Made by a program: the position numbers and the translations under genes | Notes under the pieces: model-generated | What the model was told of the DNA's origin: nothing | Databases searched by the model: none | Seen by the model: the letters and a program-made list of their open reading frames with translations, nothing else | NCBI RefSeq assembly: GCF_900199405.1 | Contig: NZ_LT963428.1 | Location: 61,584-125,583 of the forward strand | Reading direction: 5' to 3' | Length of the DNA stretch: 64,000 nt | Source: Beduinella massiliensis | GTDB lineage: Bacteria; Bacillota; Clostridia; Christensenellales; Aristaeellaceae | Part shown: positions 39,466 to 47,988 of the stretch, piece by piece | How the letters are laid out: each line of letters begins with the position of its first letter | Position numbering within the stretch: position 1 is the stretch's first letter

Positions 39466-39834
39466 TAGGGGGTTATAGGAGAGTCCAGAGAGGGCATAAG
39501 GGGGGAATCGCAACCCCCCTTGCCCTTTCTGGCCCCAGCGGAGCGCGCATCCCCGCCGGAGGCAGCAGCGGATGCGCACAAGGTTACGCGGGCGCGCAGT
39601 GCGCGCCCCTGCACAAGAAAAACAGCATAGGGGCGCGAGGGGGCTCAGTCAGCTTCGCTGAAAAGGGAGAGCCTTTTAAGACGACGGGTGCGCGCGCACC
39701 TGCAAAGCCCGATAAGCAACCGGGCGCAAAAAAAGGGAAGCCAAGGGCCGACTAGGCGGAGCAATTTGGCGGAGCCAATAAGCCCGCCGTACCCCGGCAC
39801 TGAAAGGGCCGGGGCGCAAAAAAGGGAGGAACTT

Positions 39835-41271
39835 ATGCCAGTTTGCAGCAATACCGAACACTTTAAATTCGAGGTGCTCAAGCGCATCACGCAGCTGTGC
39901 TACGAGGATAACCTGAACCTGGATACCATGGACGAGATCCCCATGGAGCTCATCCCCCCGGGAAGCCAGGCGACGGTGCGCTGCTGCGTGTATAGGGAGC
40001 GCGAGATCATCCGTTACCGCGTGCGCTGGGCGACGGATCGGGTGAACAAGCCGGGCGTCGTCGCGGTGATGCACGCGGCGTGCGAGGGCTGCCCGATCAA
40101 CCGCTACACCGTGACCAGCAACTGCCAGCGCTGCGTGGCGCGCAAGTGCGTGGAGGCCTGCCCCTTCGGCGCGGTCAGCGTCACGGGCCGGGGCGCGTAC
40201 ATCGACCCGGAGAAGTGCCGCGAGTGCGGGCGCTGCGCGCAGGCCTGCCCGTACAACGCGATTTCAGACACCCTGCGCCCTTGCGTGCGCGCCTGCCCGG
40301 TGGACGCCATCACCATGGACCAGAACCGGCGCGCGGCCATCGACTACGAGCGGTGCATCTCCTGCGGGGCGTGCGTCGCCTCCTGCCCCTTCGGCGCGAT
40401 CAGCGATACCTCGCAGATCGTGCACGTAATCGAGCGCATCCGCGGCCGCGGCGAGGTGTACGCCGTGCTCGCCCCCGCGGTCGAGGGGCAGTTCGGCATG
40501 GCGACGTTCGCGCAGATCGCGGGCGCGGTGCGCCAGCTCGGCTTCACGGACTGCCTGGAGGTCGCCCTCGGCGCGGACGCGGTCGCCCAGCACGAGGCGC
40601 AGGAGCTCAAGGAGGTCGCCCAGCGCGGCGGCCACATGACGACGAGCTGCTGCCCGGCGTTTTACAACATGGTGGAAAAGCACTTCAAGAAGCTGATGCC
40701 GATGGTGTCCTCCACCGTGTCGCCCATGACGGCCACCGCCCGCTTCGTCAAGCAGCGCCATCCCGGCGCGGCGGTGGTGTTCATCGGCCCCTGCATCGCC
40801 AAGAAGAGCGAGGCCAGGCGCGTGCCGGACGGCGCGGACTTCGTGCTGACGTTCGACGAGCTGTACGCGATGTTCGCCGCGCGGGAGATCGATCCGGCGA
40901 AGGTGCAGGCCGATTTCACGCAGCAGGGCAGCCGCTACGCCAAGGGCTTCGCCCAGTCCGGCGGCGTCGCGGCGGCGGTGGGCCGCGTGCTCGACGAGGA
41001 GGAATTCGAGACGCCCTATTCGTGCCTCAAGTGCAACGGCGCGGCGGAGTGCAAGAAGGCGCTGATGCTGCTCGGCGCGGGTCGCCTGCCCGAGACGCTG
41101 GTGGAGGGCATGGCCTGCGAGGGCGGCTGCGTCGCGGGCCCGGGAAGCTGCGAGGACCCGAAGGTGACGGTGCGCATGCGCCAGAAGCTGCTCGCGCAGG
41201 CCGACGCGCGCGGCGTCACGGAAAACCTCGAACAGCAGGGCTTCGCGGGCGTCGACATGGAAAGGCGCTGA
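39835..41271 (+). CDS. [FeFe] hydrogenase-like protein, ferredoxin-fused
   Basis: 478 residues. A poly-Cys ferredoxin region at 84-190 (CQRCVARKCVEACP, CRECGRCAQACP, CVRACP, CISCGACVASCP) precedes the H-cluster domain with TTSCCPAFYN (about 269), FIGPCIAKKSEA (about 316) and EGMACEGGCVAGPG (about 424). All H-cluster cysteines are kept; the set resembles the group B monomeric hydrogenases of Clostridia. GGGAGGA precedes the ATG. It is the fourth H-cluster/phosphatase gene but is cut off from the other three by the hairpin-rich spacer and so may have its own promoter. Maturases are not in the window. Confidence 0.87.
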   Translation: MPVCSNTEHFKFEVLKRITQLCYEDNLNLDTMDEIPMELIPPGSQATVRCCVYREREIIRYRVRWATDRVNKPGVVAVMHAACEGCPINRYTVTSNCQRCVARKCVEACPFGAVSVTGRGAYIDPEKCRECGRCAQACPYNAISDTLRPCVRACPVDAITMDQNRRAAIDYERCISCGACVASCPFGAISDTSQIVHVIERIRGRGEVYAVLAPAVEGQFGMATFAQIAGAVRQLGFTDCLEVALGADAVAQHEAQELKEVAQRGGHMTTSCCPAFYNMVEKHFKKLMPMVSSTVSPMTATARFVKQRHPGAAVVFIGPCIAKKSEARRVPDGADFVLTFDELYAMFAAREIDPAKVQADFTQQGSRYAKGFAQSGGVAAAVGRVLDEEEFETPYSCLKCNGAAECKKALMLLGAGRLPETLVEGMACEGGCVAGPGSCEDPKVTVRMRQKLLAQADARGVTENLEQQGFAGVDMERR

Positions 41272-41295
41272 CGCGCTGCTTTTTCGGTGCCCAGG

Positions 41296-41326
41296 GGGAG
41301 GAAGCGATCGACTTCCTCCCTTTTTT
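41296..41326 (+). terminator. terminator of the hydrogenase gene
   Basis: GGGAGGAAG-CGATCGA-CTTCCTCCC followed by six Ts. TACAAT at 41331-41336 directly after it may be the -10 box of the ABC exporter gene, with a weak -35 (TCGACT). Confidence 0.88.
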
Positions 41327-41400
41327 GTGCTACAATGACAGAAGTTTTGCCGGTTTCCGCGCGCAAGGCGCGGGCTCGGCCATTTGAGGAGGAAACGCCC

Positions 41401-41499
41401 ATGAAAAGCATCAGAGCGACGCATTGGAATCATCGACCCGACAGGAAAGGAAATGCTCCTCTTGAATACGCGCTTTGGAAAGTTCTTCTCTTACTATAG
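41401..41499 (+). CDS. possible 32-codon leader ORF overlapping the ABC exporter start
   Basis: Reads MKSIRATHWNHRPDRKG.. and ends 47 bases inside the exporter gene in another frame. GAGGAGG 8 bases before the ATG is stronger than the exporter's own GGAAAGGAA site. It may couple translation of the exporter, or be a chance ORF. No homologue recognised. Confidence 0.3.
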   Translation: MKSIRATHWNHRPDRKGNAPLEYALWKVLLLL

Positions 41500-43186
41500 G
41501 CCCTATCGCGGCCTGCTCGCGGCGGACATCGCCTGCGCGGCGGCCGTCGCCGCCATCGCCCTCATCTTCCCGCTGCTCGTGCAGCACGTCACAGGCACCC
41601 TGCTCGCGGAGGGCCTCGCGGATGCGCGCGGGCGGATCCTGCTCGTGGGCCTCGCGATGCTCGCGCTGATCGCCGTCAGCGCGCTGTGCACCTTCTTCTT
41701 CGACGCGCGCGGCCACGGCATGGGCGCGATGATGGAGCGGGACATGCGCGCCGACCTGTTTTCGCACATGCAGCGCCTGCCGCAGAGCTTCTTCGACGGC
41801 GAGCGCACGGGCCAGCTCATGACGCGCCTCACCAGCGATCTGGAATCGCTTTCGGAGGTCTGCCACCACGCGCCGGAGGACTTCGTCGTCTATCTGGGCA
41901 AGTTCGTCGGCGCGCTGGCGATCCTCGCCCTGCAAAACGCGCGCCTTACGCTCGTGCTGTGCGGCTTTCTGCCGCTCGTCGCGCTGTACACGGCCTTCTT
42001 CAGCCGCAGGCTCTCGCGTTCCTACCGCCGTAGCCTGGAGAGCATCGCGCAGGTCAACGCGCAGGCGGAGGACAGCCTGCAAAACATCCGCGTGGTGCAG
42101 TCCTTCACCGGCGAGGCGGCGGAGTCGGAAAAGTTCCGCCGCGCCAACGAGCGCTTCTGCGACAGCCGCAAGGACATCTACGCCCATGAATCCTACCTGT
42201 ACACCGGTGTGGAGGCGCTCACCCAGCTCATGACGGCCAGCGTCGTGGTGCTCGGCGGGCTGTGCATTACGGGCGGCTCGCTGAGCCTGCCGGGCCTCAT
42301 CACGTTCATCCTCTACACGGGCTACCTGGTGGAGCCCATCCCGCGCCTAGCCCAGCTCTCGAAGATGTATCAGGAGGCGTTCGCGGGCTTTGGCCGCTTC
42401 ATGGACATCCTGGAGACGGAGCCCGCCATCCGCGACCGCCCGGGCGCCAGGGACCTCGCGCCCGTCCGCGGGGAAATCGACTTCGAGGACGTGTCCTTCA
42501 CCTACCGCGAAGGGCAGGAGCGGGTGCTGCAAAACGTGAACCTGCACGTGCGCGCGGGGGAGTACGTCGCGCTCGTGGGCGCGTCCGGCGTGGGCAAGAC
42601 CACGCTGTGCGCGCTGATCCCGCGCTTTTACGACGTGACGGCGGGCTGCGTGCGCGTGGACGGCGTGGACGTGCGCGAGGCGACGCTCGCCTCGCTGCGC
42701 GCGGCCGTCGGCGTGGTGCACCAGGAAAATTACCTCTTCGCGGGCTCGGTGCTGGAAAACATCCTCTACGGCAGGCCGGGCGCTTCCCGCGAGGAGGCGA
42801 TGGAGGCCGCTCGCCGCGCGGGCGCGCACGACTTTATCGCGGCGCTGCCCGGGGGCTACGACACGCAGATCGGCGAGCGCGGCGTCCGGCTTTCGGGCGG
42901 CCAGCGCCAACGCCTGAGCATCGCGCGCGCGTTCCTCAAGGACCCGCCCATCCTCATCCTGGACGAGGCGACCAGCGCCCTGGATTCGCACAGCGAGCGG
43001 CTCGTGCAGCAGTCGCTGGACGCGCTCTCGAAGGGGCGCACCACCCTCGTCATCGCCCACAGGCTTTCGACCATTCAGGGCGCGGAGCGCATCGTGGTGC
43101 TGAGCGAAAACGGCGTCGCGGAGGAGGGCACCCACGCGGAGCTGCTCGCCCGCGGCGGGGTGTACGCGGAGCTGTACAACGCCTGA
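41453..43186 (+). CDS. ABC transporter, fused permease/ATPase (MsbA/LmrA type exporter)
   Basis: 577 residues: six membrane segments in 1-320, then an ATPase domain with Walker A ALVGASGVGKTTLCAL near 375, Q-loop VHQENYLF, signature LSGGQRQRLSIARAF near 475 and Walker B ILILDEATSALD. A complete half-transporter; homodimer, or heterodimer with another half-transporter. Exports lipid, peptide or drug substrates; which one is not evident. Strongest ribosome site upstream belongs to a short overlapping ORF at 41401. Confidence 0.92.
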   Translation: MLLLNTRFGKFFSYYRPYRGLLAADIACAAAVAAIALIFPLLVQHVTGTLLAEGLADARGRILLVGLAMLALIAVSALCTFFFDARGHGMGAMMERDMRADLFSHMQRLPQSFFDGERTGQLMTRLTSDLESLSEVCHHAPEDFVVYLGKFVGALAILALQNARLTLVLCGFLPLVALYTAFFSRRLSRSYRRSLESIAQVNAQAEDSLQNIRVVQSFTGEAAESEKFRRANERFCDSRKDIYAHESYLYTGVEALTQLMTASVVVLGGLCITGGSLSLPGLITFILYTGYLVEPIPRLAQLSKMYQEAFAGFGRFMDILETEPAIRDRPGARDLAPVRGEIDFEDVSFTYREGQERVLQNVNLHVRAGEYVALVGASGVGKTTLCALIPRFYDVTAGCVRVDGVDVREATLASLRAAVGVVHQENYLFAGSVLENILYGRPGASREEAMEAARRAGAHDFIAALPGGYDTQIGERGVRLSGGQRQRLSIARAFLKDPPILILDEATSALDSHSERLVQQSLDALSKGRTTLVIAHRLSTIQGAERIVVLSENGVAEEGTHAELLARGGVYAELYNA

Positions 43187-43274
43187 ACCGGAGGCACGCC
43201 GCATCCGCCCCGTGCTGGACCGCGGCGCCGGGGCTGCTCTTTCGTGCGAAAGGCCGAAAAAAGAAGAATGAAAC

Positions 43275-43302
43275 GGACGGCGCGCGATGCGCCGTCCACA
43301 TT
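43275..43302 (+). terminator. terminator of the ABC exporter gene
   Basis: GGACGGCGC-GCGAT-GCGCCGTCC followed by ACATTTTTAC. Confidence 0.8.
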
Positions 43303-43413
43303 TTTACTGCATTTTCCAGCGCTTAATTGCATAAGAAAAGAATTTATGCGCATACATTTTGTTATACATCACTTTTTATATCAGATTTCAACATAATGCG
43401 ATATTATTTTTAA

Positions 43414-43442
43414 TTGACATAGCACAATAAACCGCCTATAAT
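43414..43442 (+). promoter_or_regulatory. consensus promoter of the second sugar ABC operon
   Basis: TTGACA (43414-43419), 17-base spacer, TATAAT (43437-43442): perfect sigma-A boxes. The sequence around it (43330-43445) is unusually AT-rich for this window. Such a strong promoter suggests a repressor, perhaps the LacI protein at 47989. Confidence 0.9.
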
Positions 43443-43502
43443 ACAGGTAAAGTTGTATGCCGCCCGTGGGGCGGACACAAAAAGCTGTAGGAGGCGGTAA
43501 CC

Positions 43503-44726
43503 ATGAAAAGGTTCCTTGCGATCGCGCTGGCTGCGCTGCTGCTGCTCGTGCCCATGATGGGCGCGCTGGCGGAGGACGTCGTGCTGACGATGGGCTCCTG
43601 GCGCGCGGACGACGTGGAACAGATGAACCGGCTGCTTTCGATCTACAAGGATAAGACGGGCGTGGAGATTCAGTTCCAGCCCACGACGCCGGCGGACTAC
43701 AACGCGACGCTGCGTTTGCAGCTCGACGCGGGCACGGGCCCGGACCTGATGTACGCGCGTTCCTACGCGACGGGCGTGGAGCTGTTCGACCAAGGCTACT
43801 TCGCGGACTGCACGGACATCCCGGGCCTCATGGAGAACTTTACGCCCACGAATCTGGCCCCGTGGCAGACGGCGGACGGCAAGATGTTCGCCGTGCCGTT
43901 CGCGGCGGTGTCGCACGCGGTGTACTACAACAAGGACATCTTCGCCAAGGAGGGTATCGAAATCCCCACGACCTTTGAGGAGCTGCTTGCCGTTTGTGAA
44001 AAGCTGCAGGCCGCGGGCATCACGCCCTTCGCCAACGGCGTCGCGGAGGAATGGGACATCCTCGAGTGCTTCTTCCTGGGCATGCTGCCCAACTACATCG
44101 GCGGCGCGGAGGAGCGCGTGAAGTACGAAAACGGCGAAAAGAAGCTGAACGACGAGGCGTTCGTCTCTGCGTTTACGGACCTCGCGGCCGTTTCCCCGTA
44201 CCTGCCCAAGGGCTTTGAGGCGGTCAACTACAACGACAGCCAGATCCTGTTCGCCACCGGCAAGGCCGCCATGTTCATGGACGGCTCGTGGACGGCGGGC
44301 ACCTATTCCGACGTCGGCTTTGAATGGGGCGTCTTCGCGATGCCCGCGCGGGCGGGCGGCAAGACCGCGATCACCTTCCACCCGGACATGGCGATCACCA
44401 TGAACACAAAGACCGCCCACCCCGAAGAAGCCAGGGCGTTCCTCGCGTGGCTTTGCACGGAGGAGGGCGTGAACGCCGCGGCGGCGAACCTGCCGGTCGG
44501 CTACTATCCGCTCATCAGCCTGCCCGTGACGCTCGAGGACGCGCACGCGGCGGAATTCCTCGCGCTCAACGACGGCAAGGAGACGGACGCGCGCTTCGTG
44601 TGGCCGAAGCTGATGGACCTGTACAGCCCGATGAACCAGGCGGTCATCAAGGTGCTCAAGGGCGACATCACCCCGCAGGAAGCGGCGGATCAGATGGCGG
44701 CGGAGTACGATAAGCTCGCCAAGTAA
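43503..44726 (+). CDS. sugar ABC transporter substrate-binding protein (family 1)
   Basis: 407 residues. Signal peptide MKRFLAIALAALLLLVPMMGALAE without lipobox Cys, so likely released or held otherwise. TGPDLMYARSYATGVELFDQ, FAAVSHAVYYNKDIFAKEGI and GKAAMFMDGSWTAGTYSD match oligosaccharide-binding proteins of family 1. First gene of a binding protein-permease-permease operon. A hairpin after it may set the excess of binding protein over permeases. Confidence 0.9.
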   Translation: MKRFLAIALAALLLLVPMMGALAEDVVLTMGSWRADDVEQMNRLLSIYKDKTGVEIQFQPTTPADYNATLRLQLDAGTGPDLMYARSYATGVELFDQGYFADCTDIPGLMENFTPTNLAPWQTADGKMFAVPFAAVSHAVYYNKDIFAKEGIEIPTTFEELLAVCEKLQAAGITPFANGVAEEWDILECFFLGMLPNYIGGAEERVKYENGEKKLNDEAFVSAFTDLAAVSPYLPKGFEAVNYNDSQILFATGKAAMFMDGSWTAGTYSDVGFEWGVFAMPARAGGKTAITFHPDMAITMNTKTAHPEEARAFLAWLCTEEGVNAAAANLPVGYYPLISLPVTLEDAHAAEFLALNDGKETDARFVWPKLMDLYSPMNQAVIKVLKGDITPQEAADQMAAEYDKLAK

Positions 44727-44736
44727 GACGGGAAGA

Positions 44737-44772
44737 GGGGGCCGCGCCGGGAGGTAGCGGCCCCTTTCCCCA
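44737..44772 (+). terminator. intercistronic hairpin after the binding-protein gene
   Basis: GGGGCCGC pairs with GCGGCCCC, then TTTCCCCATTT. Likely a partial terminator or 3'-end stabiliser within the operon. Confidence 0.7.
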
Positions 44773-44789
44773 TTTAGGAGGGAACGGAT

Positions 44790-45746
44790 ATGACACAGCG
44801 AGCGCCAGCCCCGCGGCCGGCGGCCCGTCCCCGGTTCAGGGGCGGATCGAGCCTCCGCCCCAGCGGAGCCTATTGGATGCTCTACCTGTTGCCCGCGCTG
44901 ATCCTTTACGTCGTCTTCATGGCCTGGCCGCTGCTGGATTCCATCCGCCTGTCGCTGTACACCGGCAACCAGGGGAACCGGCAGTTCGTGGGGCTGCAAA
45001 ACTACGTGCGCGTGTTCGGCGGCGGCGAGATGACGGAGCGCTACTTCGGGGCGTTTTTGCACACCTGGATCTTCTTCTTCATCCACATGCTGGTACAAAA
45101 CGTGCTGGGCATCCTCTTCGCGGTGATGCTCACCAACCGCACCATGCGCGGGCGCGGGGTGTACCAGACGATCATCTTTCTGCCCACGACGCTGGCCGTG
45201 CTGGTGACGGGCTACCTGTGGAAGCTGCTGCTCAGCCCCGTCTGGACGGGCGACATCCTGGAGGGCCTCGGCCTGGGCTTCCTCGCCAAGGCGTGGCTGG
45301 GCCAGGAATCGACGGCGCTCGTGTGCGTGGCGCTGGTGTCGTGCTGGCAGTGGGTCGGCATTCCGACGATGATGTTCGTGGCCGCGCTGCAGGGCATCTC
45401 GGAGGAGCTGATCGAGGCGGCGTCCATCGAGGGCGCGCACGCCTGGCATCTGTTCTGGCATATCAAGCTGCCGCTGATCCGCCCGGTGGTGGGCATCGTG
45501 GCGATCCTCACGTTCGTCAACAACTTCAACGCCTTCGACGTGGTCTACGCCATGGAGAACGCCAACGGCGCGCCGAATTACGCGACCGACCTGATCGGCA
45601 CGCTGTTCTACCGCGTGGGCATCGCGGGGCAGCATCCGGTGGCCATTCCCGACCCGGGCCTGGGCGCCGCCATCGCGACGATCACGTTCGTGATGCTGTC
45701 CATCTTCGTGATTCCCACGCTCATCAAGACGCAGGGAGGGGACTGA
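44790..45746 (+). CDS. sugar ABC transporter permease, MalF/UgpA type
   Basis: 318 residues, six membrane helices after a Pro/Arg-rich cytosolic N-terminus (APAPRPAARPRFRGGSS). EAA loop ELIEAASIEGAHAWHLFWHIKLPLIRP near 205-230. AGGAGGGA precedes the ATG. One base separates it from the next permease, so it is tightly coupled. Confidence 0.92.
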   Translation: MTQRAPAPRPAARPRFRGGSSLRPSGAYWMLYLLPALILYVVFMAWPLLDSIRLSLYTGNQGNRQFVGLQNYVRVFGGGEMTERYFGAFLHTWIFFFIHMLVQNVLGILFAVMLTNRTMRGRGVYQTIIFLPTTLAVLVTGYLWKLLLSPVWTGDILEGLGLGFLAKAWLGQESTALVCVALVSCWQWVGIPTMMFVAALQGISEELIEAASIEGAHAWHLFWHIKLPLIRPVVGIVAILTFVNNFNAFDVVYAMENANGAPNYATDLIGTLFYRVGIAGQHPVAIPDPGLGAAIATITFVMLSIFVIPTLIKTQGGD

Positions 45747-45747
45747 C

Positions 45748-46593
45748 ATGGCCAAGAGAGAGAAATCCATGCGCGTGGCGAACCTGCACATCCCGTCCCA
45801 CATCGTGCTGATCCTCTGGTCGATCCTCGCGCTCTTCCCGATCTGGGTGCTCGTGATCAACTCCTTCAAGACGCGCTACACGATCTACTCCAACCCCTTC
45901 TGGCTGCCGGAGCAGTGGAACTTTTCCAACTATCAGTCGGTGCTGCAAAGCGGTGACTTCCTGGGGTACTTCAAGAACAGCCTGATCGTGGTGCTGCTGT
46001 CCATCGCGCTGGTGCTCGTGCTGGGGGCGCTCAGCTCCTATGCGCTCGCGCACTGGCGCTCGAAGGCGTCGGGCGCGCTGTACTTCTTCCTGATCGCGGG
46101 CATGATGCTGCCGATCAAGATCGCCTCCATCCGCCTGCTGGAGCTCGTGCGCCAGCTCGGCCTGCTCAACACGATCTGGTCGCTGGTGCCGGTGTACGTG
46201 GCGATGGGCATCCCGATTTCGGTGTTCGTGCTCACGGCCTTCATGCGCACGGTGCCGGGCGAGCTGACGGAGTCCGGCTTCATGGACGGCGCGGGGCGGT
46301 TTAAGGTGTTCCTGCGCATCGTGCTGCCGCTGCTGCGCCCGGCGATGGCGACGGTGGCGATTTACAACCTGGTGCCCTTTTGGAACGACCTGTGGTTCCC
46401 GCTGATCTTCATCAGCGACGAGCGCTCAAAGACGCTGCTGCTGGGCGTGACGCGCCTGTTCGGCCAGTATCAGACGGACTGGAGCAAGGTGCTGGCGGTG
46501 CTGACGCTCTCCGCCCTGCCGGTCATCGCGCTGTACCTGATGATGAGCAAGCAATTCATCAAGGGCCTGACGGCGGGCGCCGTCAAGGGCTGA
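45748..46593 (+). CDS. sugar ABC transporter permease, MalG/UgpE type
   Basis: 281 residues, six helices. ELTESGFMDGAGRFKVFLRIVLPLLRP is the EAA loop, and the end KQFIKGLTAGAVKG is typical. Second permease of the operon; no ATPase or glycosidase is linked, so ATP hydrolysis probably comes from a shared MsmX-type subunit. Confidence 0.92.
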   Translation: MAKREKSMRVANLHIPSHIVLILWSILALFPIWVLVINSFKTRYTIYSNPFWLPEQWNFSNYQSVLQSGDFLGYFKNSLIVVLLSIALVLVLGALSSYALAHWRSKASGALYFFLIAGMMLPIKIASIRLLELVRQLGLLNTIWSLVPVYVAMGIPISVFVLTAFMRTVPGELTESGFMDGAGRFKVFLRIVLPLLRPAMATVAIYNLVPFWNDLWFPLIFISDERSKTLLLGVTRLFGQYQTDWSKVLAVLTLSALPVIALYLMMSKQFIKGLTAGAVKG

Positions 46594-46624
46594 CGCCTGC
46601 CCGATTGGGTTTTTCTTCTGCCCC

Positions 46625-46653
46625 TTGACGGGGACACAAAAAATGCCTACAAT
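46625..46653 (+). promoter_or_regulatory. promoter of the arsR-traX unit
   Basis: TTGACG (46625-46630), 17-base spacer, TACAAT (46648-46653). The transcript would have a leader of about 160 nt, in which I see no clear palindrome. Confidence 0.75.
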
Positions 46654-46817
46654 AATATAGAAAAGAGCAGATATACCACCGGAGGGGATTGGGGAGGCCG
46701 TTCGGTTTCTTCAAATGCGATGGTACCGCGGCGGCATCCGCTGCGCGCGTTTCGCGGGGGAGCCCGTGCCCCCTCTTGTAAATGACGGAGTTTCTGAACA
46801 AAAGGAAGGAAAAGCCC

Positions 46818-47171
46818 ATGAAGGAAGAGACGTGCCCCTGCTGCGTGAACGAGCAGCACGTGGCGGACGTGCGCGCGCGCATGATCTCGCCCGAGCGCTG
46901 CGAGGACCTCGCGGCTTTCTTCAAGATGCTCGGCGCGTCCTCGCGCGTGGGCATTCTGTACGCGCTCAGCGTGGAAAAGGAAATGTGCGTGGGCGACCTC
47001 GCCTCCCTGCTGGACATGGCGCAGCCCGCCGTCTCCAATCAGCTCAAGGCGCTCAAGCAGGCGCGGCTGGTCAAGAGCCGCCGGGACGGAAAGATGATCT
47101 TTTACGCCCTTTCCGACGAGCATCCGGAGGGCATCATCCGTTACGGCCTGGAGCACCTGGAAGAGGAATGA
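46818..47171 (+). CDS. ArsR/SmtB family regulator with cysteine-rich N-terminus
   Basis: 117 residues. MKEETCPCCVNEQHV gives an N-terminal Cys cluster; MCVGDLASLLDMAQPAVSNQLKAL holds the alpha-3 Cys and recognition helix, and KSRRDGKMIFYAL the wing. A Cys-rich N-terminus plus a Cys in the alpha-3 helix resembles CadC/ArsR metal sensors, so thiol-metal or redox sensing is likely. AAGGAAGG precedes the ATG at 46818. It is followed after one base by the traX-like gene, so it probably controls that gene. Confidence 0.85.
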   Translation: MKEETCPCCVNEQHVADVRARMISPERCEDLAAFFKMLGASSRVGILYALSVEKEMCVGDLASLLDMAQPAVSNQLKALKQARLVKSRRDGKMIFYALSDEHPEGIIRYGLEHLEEE

Positions 47172-47172
47172 G

Positions 47173-47964
47173 ATGAACCCGCAGAAGACGGCGCGCTCCC
47201 TTACGGACGACGCGCTCAAGCTCATCGCGATGGCGGCGATGCTGGTGGATCATATCGGCGTCGCCATGATGGAAAACATGCTGGCAGTCCCTCTGATCGA
47301 GGCAGGCAGCGGGGAACTCGGAAACTGGGCGCTCCTCGCGGACCTGCCGTTTCGCATGGTGGGGCGCATCGCGTTTCCGATTTACTGTTATCTGCTGGTA
47401 CAGGGCTTTTTGCATACGCGCAGCGCTGCAAGGTACGCTGCGCGTTTGGCCGTCTTTGCCGCGATTTCCGAGGCGCCCTATGACCTGATGGTCTTTGGCC
47501 GTCTGACGGCGGAGGCGCAGAACGTCTTCTTCACGCTGGCGATCGGGCTGCTGCTGATGATGGCCCTGCGCTCGCTCGAATGCGGACGGCTGCCCGCGCG
47601 CCGGCGAACGGCTGCGATGGCCGTGTGCGTCCTTGCGGCGACGGCGCTGGCCTACGCGCTGCATACGGACTACGACGCGATGGGCGTCGCGCTCATCGCC
47701 GCGCTGTACCTCAGCCGGGGCGACCGGGGAAGGCAGTGCGCCCTTTCGGCGCTGGCGTTTCTCGCCGCGTTCGGCGTGTACGGCGCCGTTACGGGGTATG
47801 TGTTTTCCGGCCCGGTAATGGAGCTTTGCAGCCTGCCCGCCTTTTATCTGATCGGCCGGGGCAGCGGCGAGCGGCGCACGCGCGTGAACCGCTATGTGTT
47901 TTATTTCTTTTATCCCGCGCACCTGCTCGCGCTTTACGGGCTGGAGCTGCTGCTGATCCGTTAA
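47173..47964 (+). CDS. TraX family membrane protein
   Basis: 263 residues, about seven to eight membrane segments. DDALKLIAMAAMLVDHIGVAM at the start, RMVGRIAFPIYCYLLVQGFLHTRS and YFFYPAHLLALYGLELLLI at the end are the family pattern. TraX acetylates F-pilin in Escherichia coli, but in Firmicutes family members are common without conjugation genes and act on unknown acceptors. Here it is coupled to a metal-type ArsR regulator, an unusual pairing. Confidence 0.88.
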   Translation: MNPQKTARSLTDDALKLIAMAAMLVDHIGVAMMENMLAVPLIEAGSGELGNWALLADLPFRMVGRIAFPIYCYLLVQGFLHTRSAARYAARLAVFAAISEAPYDLMVFGRLTAEAQNVFFTLAIGLLLMMALRSLECGRLPARRRTAAMAVCVLAATALAYALHTDYDAMGVALIAALYLSRGDRGRQCALSALAFLAAFGVYGAVTGYVFSGPVMELCSLPAFYLIGRGSGERRTRVNRYVFYFFYPAHLLALYGLELLLIR

Positions 47965-47988
47965 CGCCGCCGACAGGAGGGTTCGCCC

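Noticed and set aside
39243..39755. 170-codon ORF in the hairpin-rich spacer
   Set aside because: Runs through perfect inverted repeats with no family motifs; composition follows the repeats.
43410..45869. 819-codon ORF on the minus strand
   Set aside because: Antisense to the sugar ABC operon, which has clear motifs; shadow composition.
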